DNA of 6,592 nt from Desulfotomaculaceae bacterium (GTDB lineage: Bacteria > Bacillota > Desulfotomaculia > Desulfotomaculales > Pelotomaculaceae). The notes under the pieces were generated by a model that saw only the letters and a program-made list of their open reading frames with translations, was not told where the DNA came from and did not search any database. Positions within the stretch are counted from its first letter, which is position 1. Each line of letters starts with the position of its first letter. This document shows, one piece after another, positions 1 to 4,473 of this stretch. The position numbers and the translations under genes are program-made. The stretch lies in contig JAQVLS010000093.1 of NCBI GenBank assembly GCA_028704035.1, positions 1-6,592 on the forward strand, written 5' to 3'.

Positions 1-315
1 CCCTTTGAGCCTCCTACAGCCCTGGTAGTTTATACGGGCAAAATGACTGACCAGCTGGACGTGGACAAGTCTGTGCAAAACCTGTTTTATTTTCTGAATG
101 CCGCTGTGCGGGAAATGGAAATGGTAGCGATTACTCTGGGCAAGGTATCCCTGACAGACATAAGCGGTGATGATCTGGTTGCCCTAGACCCCTTCCTAGC
201 CAGGGCCTTGAATATCGATCTCGGTTTCGTTTCACCGCAAAACCAGGGTGTTTTCTACAATAATTTTGCAGATATTAACATGGTCAGGACCCAATCACAA
301 CATACCGCCCATTAA
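1..315 (+). CDS. FMN-binding glutamate synthase family protein, C-terminal end (5' truncated by window)
   Basis: The reading frame is open from base 1 to the TAA at 313-315, so only about the last 104 residues of a larger protein are seen. The segment LNAAVREMEMVAITLGK followed by LTDISGDDLVALDP matches the end of the FMN/[Fe-S] glutamate synthase domain. There a helix of the form 'fLnA..rEm...a...Gk' is followed by a short 'l..is.dDLvald' element and a tail naming early-helix residues. Enzymes of this family make glutamate from 2-oxoglutarate and glutamine (or act in related amidotransfer reactions) in the cytoplasm; the flavin and cluster-binding parts would lie upstream of the window. The Met codon at 43 is internal, not a start. 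An intrinsic terminator follows 21 bases after the stop, so this gene ends its transcription unit. The family call rests on the C-terminal pattern only; a divergent relative with another role is possible. Confidence 0.7.
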   Translation, partial: PFEPPTALVVYTGKMTDQLDVDKSVQNLFYFLNAAVREMEMVAITLGKVSLTDISGDDLVALDPFLARALNIDLGFVSPQNQGVFYNNFADINMVRTQSQHTAH

Positions 316-335
316 TCGTGTGGAACTAGTGTTCT

Positions 336-370
336 AACAGCCGGACTAAACAGTCCGTGTTGTTTTTTTT
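336..370 (+). terminator. Rho-independent terminator after the glutamate synthase-like gene
   Basis: CGGACT (342-347) and AGTCCG (352-357) form a perfect 6-bp stem around the loop AAAC. Outer AACA (336-339) can pair with TGTT (358-361) across a two-base bulge. A run of eight T follows at 363-370. It separates the upstream gene from the parB-like gene. Confidence 0.85.
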
Positions 371-466
371 GTGTCTTTTTATGGGCTTAACAGGAAAACA
401 ACCGGTATTTGTTGAAGTATAAAAACAAATTGTATGGAAGGGAGGGTATATTTATACATTGAAATC

Positions 467-473
467 AGGGGGG
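467..473 (+). promoter_or_regulatory. Ribosome binding site that sets the parB-like start at TTG 482
   Basis: AGGGGGG lies 8 bases before the TTG at 482 and 14 bases before the ATG at 488. An in-frame ATG at 434 has no Shine-Dalgarno site before it. The spacing favours TTG 482. An ATG directly followed by TAA (474-479) abuts the site in another frame. Confidence 0.6.
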
Positions 474-481
474 ATGTAATT

Positions 482-1228
482 TTGTATATGGACATTCCTA
501 TAGAAAAAATCATTATCAGTGATAATGTCAGACAGAGTTATGATAAAGAAGCGATCAGGGGTTTGGCTCGGTCTATCAGCAATGTAGGTCTGCTGCAGCC
601 TGTAATAGTCAAGGAAAACAGCGATGCGACGTTTACGTTGCTGGTCGGGCACAGGCGTTTTGAGGCTGCCAGGCTGGCCGAGGTAAAAGTGATTCGCGCC
701 ATTATTTTTGATGATAGCGAATCAAAGCTAATGCTGCAACTGATTGAAAACCTGCAGAGAGAAAATCTAAATCCCATAGAGGAGGCTCTGGCATACAAAA
801 AGATACTGGAAGAAGAGGGACTTACTCAGGAAGAATTAGCTGCTAAGCTTGGCAAGCCTCAACCAAATATCGCCAATACCCTCAGATTGCTCAGGCTGCC
901 GTCTGAGGTTCAGAAAATGTTGAGCAGCGGCGAAATAAAACAGGGCCATGGGAAGGTGCTGCTGCAGTTAAAAGATCCGGAAAAACAGCGGCAGTTGGCT
1001 GAAATAGCTTTCCGGGAACGTATGCCGGTCAGCGCTCTAAGAGAAGCCGTACTACAGGAAATAAGGACGGATTCTAAGCCCAGGCAAAAAGAATATGATC
1101 ATCTGATTAACGCTCTCAGGGAATTTCGCAAAAATACAGAAAGCAGCAATCTGTTAATATATATATCACCGGAAGAAAAGTTAAATATCAAAAATGAAAT
1201 CAAAAAATTTATCAGGCTTTTAGGCTAG
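482..1228 (+). CDS. ParB/RepB/Spo0J family partition-type DNA-binding protein
   Basis: A protein of about 248 residues from TTG 482. Residues 4-75 are the ParB N-terminal (CTP-binding) domain: the NVRQSYD segment, LARSISNVGLLQPVIV, and the arginine-rich box GHRRFEAAR at 56-64. ENLQRENLNP at 89-98 is the second conserved family motif. Residues about 114-137 (LTQEELAAKLGKPQPNIANT) form the helix-turn-helix that would read a parS-like site. A shorter C-terminal region follows, ending in a basic helix that may dimerise. Proteins of this family load on DNA as CTP-gated clamps and take part in chromosome or plasmid segregation, or act as Noc-like regulators. No parA/soj lies next to it and its neighbours are metabolic, so this may be a second, stand-alone ParB paralogue rather than the origin-proximal one. 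It has its own upstream terminator boundary and a 238-base gap downstream, so it is probably a single-gene unit. An alternative start is ATG 434 (264 aa). Confidence 0.88.
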   Translation: MYMDIPIEKIIISDNVRQSYDKEAIRGLARSISNVGLLQPVIVKENSDATFTLLVGHRRFEAARLAEVKVIRAIIFDDSESKLMLQLIENLQRENLNPIEEALAYKKILEEEGLTQEELAAKLGKPQPNIANTLRLLRLPSEVQKMLSSGEIKQGHGKVLLQLKDPEKQRQLAEIAFRERMPVSALREAVLQEIRTDSKPRQKEYDHLINALREFRKNTESSNLLIYISPEEKLNIKNEIKKFIRLLG

Positions 1229-1294
1229 CTAACGTTATTGATATAGATAATCACACTCTGGCGCCGGTTACATATAATAAACCGTTAAAAAATA

Positions 1295-1323
1295 ATGACG
1301 CAAAAAAAATTATAAGTTATAAT
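1295..1323 (+). promoter_or_regulatory. Candidate sigma-A type promoter for the CDF transporter
   Basis: ATGACG (1295-1300; four of six bases match TTGACA) is separated by 17 bases from a perfect TATAAT (1318-1323). It would start transcription near 1330, leaving a leader of about 135 bases before TTG 1467. The rest of the 1229-1466 gap is AT-rich; only a weak 5-bp inverted repeat (CGGTT 1265-1269 / AACCG 1280-1284) follows the parB-like gene. Confidence 0.4.
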
Positions 1324-1466
1324 ATCAGCAATTAAAAGCAGTAGAATACTATTTTGCCCGCAGGTTTCATGTGTAATAAATGAGGACCGGGGCATTTCTA
1401 CTTTACAGCAAGTAATCATTCATAATAGAATTAAGAATTATAAATGGTTTAAGGGGGTTCCTTCCG

Positions 1467-2414
1467 TTGAATGAAAAGGTTAAGGCGGCTGCCCTTTCAA
1501 TCGGATCAAATACGGTACTAACGTTTGGCAAGCTGGCCGTAGGACTGTCTATCAACTCAGTCAGCGTTATCTCTGAAGCTTTTCATTCAGCTCTAGACCT
1601 GGCCGCAGCATTAATAGCTTTTGCCGCAGTGCGGAAATCTTCTAAGCCGGCTGATAAAAGGCATCATTACGGCCACGGCAAGGTTGAAAATCTATCCAGC
1701 ATTATTGAAGCCCTTATGATCGTAGCCGCAGGAGTGATCATAATATTGAACGCGCTGCCCCGGTTAAAAGGCGGCGGTGAAATACACAACCCCGCCCTGG
1801 GCGCCGCCGTAATGGCTGTCTCAGTAGCTGTAAATATACTGGTTTCCAAGAGACTGTTGAAAGTGGCCAGGGAAACAGATTCACCTGCGCTGGCGGCTGA
1901 CGGCTGGCACCTGCTCACCGATGTCTACACCTCGCTGGGAGTCTTCGTGGGTATGGGCGCTATTTATTTAACCGGGTATGAAATTATTGACCCCATTATA
2001 GCTCTGGGCGTGGCCTTGTTGATATTTAGGGCTGCTTTTGACCTGATCCGGGATTCGATGCACAGTATTCTGGATTTTGGTCTGCCCGAGGAAGAGGAAT
2101 CTATTATTCGCGAAATTCTGAAGAAATATTCAAGTGGGTTTGTGGAGTACCATAAACTACGGACCAGGAAGTCAGGCAGCGACCGGTATGTGGACCTGCA
2201 CCTGGTGGTGCCGAAAGATGAAGACATAAAAACGGCACATGCCCTTTGTGATCAGATAGAAAAAGAGATGCAAGACTCGCTTGCGGGCTTACATATGTTA
2301 ATCCATATCGAACCGTGCGGTGGATTCTGCGAAGATTTGGAGGGCCGGGACGAGCATAATAAGCTGGGACAATGTCCCGAGTGCGAAAAAAGAGTAGATG
2401 CCAAGATAAAATAG
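1467..2414 (+). CDS. Cation diffusion facilitator (CDF) family divalent metal exporter with Cys-rich tail
   Basis: A 315-residue inner-membrane antiporter of the CDF family, which exports Zn2+, Fe2+ or related cations in exchange for protons. The transport-site motifs are in the second and fifth membrane helices: H40-x3-D44 (in SEAFHSALDL) and H148-x3-D152 (in ADGWHLLTD). The HxxxD/HxxxD pair is the pattern usual for zinc-type members, whereas YiiP has DxxxD in helix 2. D63, H66 and H70 (around HHYGHGK) align with the cytoplasmic site B of YiiP. Residues about 205-283 are the cytoplasmic dimerisation domain, with H229, H245, H280 and E282 near site C positions. Beyond it is a tail with C284-x3-C288 and C303-x2-C306, able in principle to bind metal. 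The start is TTG 1467, with AAGGGGG at 1451-1457 nine bases upstream; the ATG at 1471 is out of frame. It is probably monocistronic. Metal specificity is an inference. Confidence 0.92.
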   Translation: MNEKVKAAALSIGSNTVLTFGKLAVGLSINSVSVISEAFHSALDLAAALIAFAAVRKSSKPADKRHHYGHGKVENLSSIIEALMIVAAGVIIILNALPRLKGGGEIHNPALGAAVMAVSVAVNILVSKRLLKVARETDSPALAADGWHLLTDVYTSLGVFVGMGAIYLTGYEIIDPIIALGVALLIFRAAFDLIRDSMHSILDFGLPEEEESIIREILKKYSSGFVEYHKLRTRKSGSDRYVDLHLVVPKDEDIKTAHALCDQIEKEMQDSLAGLHMLIHIEPCGGFCEDLEGRDEHNKLGQCPECEKRVDAKIK

Positions 2415-2418
2415 CTGT

Positions 2419-2435
2419 CACCGGCAATAGCGGTG
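2419..2435 (+). terminator. Weak hairpin after the CDF gene
   Basis: CACCG (2419-2423) pairs with CGGTG (2431-2435) around a 7-base loop, 5 bases after the CDF stop. The following tract (TGGTTCTTTATT) is only loosely T-rich, so termination would be partial at best. Confidence 0.25.
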
Positions 2436-2448
2436 TGGTTCTTTATTG

Positions 2449-2514
2449 ATAGGTCGGGCTTATTAGTGCAATCGTAAGTAAGTATTTCACATTGCTTTTC
2501 GGGGGTTGTAAAAT
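2449..2514 (+). promoter_or_regulatory. Promoter element copy A (upstream of the MBL remnant and flavoprotein)
   Basis: The -35 TTCACA (2486-2491) and -10 TAAAAT (2509-2514) are separated by exactly 17 bases; each matches five of six consensus bases. Upstream lie ATAGG (2449-2453) and, 13 bases later, TGCAATCGTAA (2467-2477). Both occur with identical spacing before the CoA-transferase (6086-6090 and 6104-6114). The expected start is near 2521. A 7-bp inverted repeat TAAAACC/GGTTTTA (2548-2554 / 2564-2570) lies in the leader. The promoter now drives a broken gene and, by read-through, the flavoprotein at 2834. Confidence 0.6.
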
Positions 2515-2592
2515 GAAAAACACCGCTTGCAATAGGGTAACAAAGCCTAAAACCCCCTAACAAGGTTTTAAATTTGCTTGGGCCAGGGTAAA

Positions 2593-2794
2593 GTGATTCA
2601 AGAAGTCCTGCCCGGTATTTATAAGATAGAAGTGCCCCTGCCAAGGAGCCCTCTTGGGGCGACGAATTCCTATCTGAGCGGCCCAAAAAGTATTTGCTGT
2701 GGGGGAGGCTGTCACTCGCCTGGAATGCTTACAGCATATAGGCAGGGTCAAGAAAATTGAAACCAATGGGAAGATATCTTATGAGCTTAATTAA
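2593..2794 (+). pseudogene. Remnant of an MBL-fold metallo-hydrolase gene with its centre deleted
   Basis: From GTG 2593 the frame reads VIQEVLPGIYKIEVPLP and then SPLGATNSYL, which is the typical N-terminus of MBL-fold hydrolases ('lPGIY.ievPLP...l.a.NsYl'). Right after NSYL (ending 2675) similarity stops. From about 2678 a different frame reads QKVFAVGEAVTRLECL, then a GRVKKIE segment and NGKISYELN to TAA at 2792-2794. This resembles the C-terminal helix-plus-strand end of the same family ('fAvGEa.aHLe.L...G.v......g.i.Y.l'). About 28 N-terminal and 36-40 C-terminal residues remain of a family usually near 300 residues. The H-x-H-x-D-H metal site and the rest of the core are gone, and the join shifts the frame. 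The simple reading is one internal deletion near 2676-2683. An in-frame TTG at 2578 is a possible earlier start. It lies just before the flavoprotein gene and was probably its operon partner. It is almost certainly not an active enzyme. Confidence 0.7.
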
Positions 2795-2816
2795 AGCATA
2801 GTCCTAACTATGTGTG

Positions 2817-2825
2817 AGATGGAGG
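2817..2825 (+). promoter_or_regulatory. Ribosome binding site that sets the flavoprotein start at TTG 2834
   Basis: AGATGGAGG ends 8 bases before TTG 2834, while the in-frame ATGs at 2810 and 2819 have no such site before them. Starting at TTG gives MKRILGIVASPRK, the usual beginning of this family. A 6-bp inverted repeat CATAGT/ACTATG (2797-2802 / 2807-2812) sits just upstream. Confidence 0.6.
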
Positions 2826-2833
2826 TTGGCTGG

Positions 2834-3685
2834 TTGAAGCGGATTTTAGGGATAGTAGCCTCTCCGAGAAAAGTAGGTAACTGTGAAATATTAACCAAGG
2901 TGATCATGGAGGCTGCGGGCCCGGATAACAAGCTTGAAATGATCAGGCTGACTGATTTGGATATAAAAGGGTGTCGAGCGTGCTATTCCTGCTTGCCTAG
3001 AGAAGCAGCCTGTGTTATTGAAGACGACCTAGCTTTCTTGCTAGATAAAATACGGAAGGCCGATGCTGTAGTTATAGCCGCGCCGTGTTATATTTTAGGT
3101 CCTAACGGCAGTATCAAAAAGTTAAAGGATAGGTTCGTCTCCATAGGCAATAAATTTGCACAGTTTGCCGGCAAGCCATGCGTTACGGTAGCAACTTACG
3201 GCGCTCCCAACTGGGAAGGCTATACCGAGCAGGCGTTAAACCTTACTGCCAGGTTTTTAAACTTAAATCTGGTTGACAGCGCGGTTTTTTTCGGGGCGTC
3301 TCCTGCTGAAGTTATAGAAAAACCTGCTGACCTGCAGAGGGCGCAACAGTTGGGCCGAGCCCTGTTTGACCCGGATTATAAGCGGACACCTAAAGAAAAC
3401 GAGTGTCCCGTCTGCTGGAGCGATATTTTAAAGTATGACGGCACAGATGTCATATGTCCTTTCTGCGGTACCAGGGGTGAAATTAAAGCTGAGGGAGAAA
3501 AGGTGCAACTTGTTTTTTATCCCAAAGACGACCACCGCTTTACGGATGAAGGCAGAAGGCACCACTTTGAAGTCTACCTGAACAGCAAAAAGCAGGAGTA
3601 TATCAATAAAAGAAAGTATTACCGGGGGCTGCAGGGTCCGTATCGCGAAACCAACTATTGGGTTACCCCGGATAAAAGGGAATAA
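2834..3685 (+). CDS. Iron-sulfur flavoprotein / NADPH-dependent FMN reductase family protein with zinc-ribbon-like C-terminal part
   Basis: A protein of 283 residues from TTG 2834. Residues 1-180 are a flavodoxin-like FMN fold: the first strand and phosphate loop GIVASPRKVGNCE (6-18), then a compact cluster motif C47-x2-C50-x2-C53-x6-C60 followed by DDL. That matches the CX2CX2CX4-7C ligands of the [4Fe-4S] cluster in Isf-type iron-sulfur flavoproteins. VVIAAPCYILGPNGSIK (79-95) is the second flavin-contacting segment. Such proteins pass electrons between ferredoxin or NAD(P)H and cytoplasmic acceptors; the substrate here is unknown. Residues 191-211 add C191-x2-C194 and C208-x2-C211, a zinc-ribbon or rubredoxin-like knuckle, and the last 70 residues are rich in charged and aromatic residues with no family I recognise. 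The protein is therefore longer than typical family members of about 180-210 residues. It follows the MBL remnant by 39 bases and precedes the small gene at 3702 by 16 bases, so the three look like one operon. Confidence 0.85.
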   Translation: MKRILGIVASPRKVGNCEILTKVIMEAAGPDNKLEMIRLTDLDIKGCRACYSCLPREAACVIEDDLAFLLDKIRKADAVVIAAPCYILGPNGSIKKLKDRFVSIGNKFAQFAGKPCVTVATYGAPNWEGYTEQALNLTARFLNLNLVDSAVFFGASPAEVIEKPADLQRAQQLGRALFDPDYKRTPKENECPVCWSDILKYDGTDVICPFCGTRGEIKAEGEKVQLVFYPKDDHRFTDEGRRHHFEVYLNSKKQEYINKRKYYRGLQGPYRETNYWVTPDKRE

Positions 3686-3701
3686 AATCAGGGGGCGGAA
3701 A

Positions 3702-3914
3702 ATGGTGAGCGGTTCACTTAAATGCGGACAAGTAACAGATAATAACCCCAAGGTTATTTATGTTTATGATGAAAAATTTGGTGGTTGGATTAATGTAACA
3801 AAGTTTTTAGACAACCTTAAACATACCATAAAAACACTTGAAAATAAACGCCGGGAAAGGAAAGATTTTAATTTAATCCGTTTTTATTATTCATCTTGTT
3901 ATAAATCTGGTTAG
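3702..3914 (+). CDS. Small basic protein of unknown function, operon partner of the flavoprotein
   Basis: A 70-residue reading frame from ATG 3702 with a good ribosome site GGGGGCGG (3691-3698), 16 bases after the flavoprotein stop, so it is probably translated from the same message. I do not recognise a family. A possible short strand VIYVYDEKFGGWINV (residues 18-32) is followed by a likely helix (about 33-55) ending in a strongly basic patch, KRRERK (49-54). No signal peptide, membrane segment or Cys pair is seen. Codon use turns AT-rich towards the end. The strong ribosome site and position support it being a gene; the lack of recognisable similarity keeps confidence moderate. Confidence 0.55.
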   Translation: MVSGSLKCGQVTDNNPKVIYVYDEKFGGWINVTKFLDNLKHTIKTLENKRRERKDFNLIRFYYSSCYKSG

Positions 3915-3957
3915 CAGGAAAACACCCTTTATAATTAAGTAAAATTTATAAATTATT

Positions 3958-4016
3958 CTGGTGCTGTTATTAGCACCAGGCGAAAAAAGTTGGAACTTTT
4001 GAGCTTCAGCTTTTTT
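3958..4016 (+). terminator. Double hairpin, likely end of the flavoprotein operon
   Basis: CTGGTGCT (3958-3965) and AGCACCAG (3972-3979) form a perfect 8-bp stem with a 6-base loop. It is followed by AAAAGTT/AACTTTT (3985-3991 / 3994-4000) and the wider pairing AAAAAAG (3983-3989) with CTTTTTT (4010-4016). The T-run is 30 bases after the strong stem, so this is not a textbook terminator, but the pair of hairpins 44 bases after the last gene of the operon fits a transcription end or 3' stabiliser. The second hairpin also gives a T-run on the minus strand. Confidence 0.5.
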
Positions 4017-4171
4017 GTATTTCCGGCATTAATTACTTGCGTTTTTAGAATATTGTGCATGACTCCCGGTTTAACCAACTAATGTCAGCACAGTAGTTTA
4101 CGAATATAAAAAACAGAAACGTTGAAATTTTTAGACACATTAACAACTGTATTTATTAGCTTAGACTATTA

Positions 4172-4220
4172 ATCCAATTGAGAACGCATATTTCACTTTA
4201 TTCACTTTGTGAATGATAAT
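4172..4220 (+). promoter_or_regulatory. Promoter element copy B for the CoA ligase
   Basis: The -35 TTCACT (4192-4197) and -10 GATAAT (4215-4220) are separated by exactly 17 bases. The box TCCAATTG begins 19 bases before the -35, the same offset as TGCAATCG in copies A and C. The predicted start is near 4227, giving an unusually long leader of about 245 bases before ATG 4474. Confidence 0.5.
4200..4214. promoter_or_regulatory. Operator-like palindrome between -35 and -10 of copy B
   Basis: ATTCACTTTGTGAAT is a perfect inverted repeat with 6-bp arms and a 3-base centre, filling most of the spacer of promoter B. TTCACTTT is also directly repeated at 4192-4199 and 4201-4208. A protein bound here would block RNA polymerase. 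The palindrome is degenerate in copy C. Confidence 0.4.
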
Positions 4221-4270
4221 AAAAAAAAGGATAAGTTGTGAATTGCAATTTATGCATCTCGTAGACAATT

Positions 4271-4462
4271 ATGGTGGTGGTGGATTAGGACAACAAGGTT
4301 GATCCAATTGCATATGTATTGACGCAGGTACAATAACAAACACCGCATATTGTTGAAATGCTCTATTCTACTACTAAGCAAGCCATGGATGAATGTACAG
4401 AGAATGGTGCTGTAATAACACCAGTTATGCCTGGTATAACTCCTGGCAAAATAGTCGGGTAA
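4271..4462 (+). pseudogene. Possible decayed coding fragment of unknown origin
   Basis: In the frame starting at 4271 there are two stops (TAG at 4286-4288, TAA at 4337-4339), yet between and after them the translation looks protein-like: DNKVDPIAYVLTQVQ, then PHIVEMLYSTTKQAM, then an acidic stretch and ITPVMPGITPGKIVG, ending with TAA at 4460-4462. The last open stretch is about 40 codons with sensible codon choice. I do not recognise the family. It lies in the presumed leader of the CoA ligase and has no equivalent before the CoA-transferase. It may be a gene remnant or chance. Confidence 0.3.
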
Positions 4463-4473
4463 GAGAAAGAGAG

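Larger units (their letters stand above)
4145..4270 (+). repeat. Upstream repeat copy B (paired with 6065-6200)
   Basis: This stretch aligns with the region before the CoA-transferase. Shared blocks in the same order are AACTGTAT (4145-4152 and 6065-6072), AACGCATATTTC (4183-4194 and 6114-6125), GAATGATAATA (4211-4221 and 6141-6151), AGTTGT (4234-4239 and 6165-6170) and GAATT...TGCA.CT...AG (4240-4265 and 6177-6193). Small gaps separate the blocks. The two downstream genes are not homologous, so the upstream sequence was copied or conserved for its own function. Confidence 0.6.
3915..4473. other. Long AT-rich spacer between the flavoprotein operon and the CoA ligase
   Basis: 559 bases without a convincing intact gene. 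It holds two hairpins near 3958-4016, promoter element copy B with flanking repeat (4145-4270) and a possible decayed coding stretch (4271-4462). I see nothing recognisable in 4020-4144. The 9-mer ATCCAATTG occurs twice, at 4172-4180 and 4302-4310. Confidence 0.7.

Noticed and set aside
1261..1290. Terminator after the parB-like gene
   Set aside because: The CGGTT/AACCG stem is only 5 bp with a loop of about 10 bases and is followed by A-rich, not T-rich, sequence.
2252..2686. 144-codon minus-strand open frame
   Set aside because: It lies antisense to the CDF 3' end, the promoter of copy A and the MBL remnant; it has no recognisable domain, and the + strand reading explains the sequence better.
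2578..2760. A genuine 60-residue small protein
   Set aside because: The first half is a clear MBL N-terminus, and the Cys/Gly-rich second half is an out-of-frame reading of the MBL C-terminus, so it is better explained as a deletion remnant. A programmed frameshift is also unlikely because the catalytic core is absent.
3428..3751. 107-codon minus-strand open frame
   Set aside because: Antisense to the well-supported C-terminal part of the flavoprotein; no ribosome site or domain seen.
4172..4310. Insertion boundary marked by two ATCCAATTG direct repeats
   Set aside because: A 9-base repeat 130 bases apart in AT-rich DNA, with no transposase, terminal inverted repeats or other sign of insertion.
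4393..4473. Longer start for the CoA ligase at ATG 4393
   Set aside because: The extra 27 residues (Cys/Trp/Asn-rich) do not resemble PaaK N-termini, no ribosome site precedes ATG 4393, and the segment overlaps a more protein-like reading in another frame.
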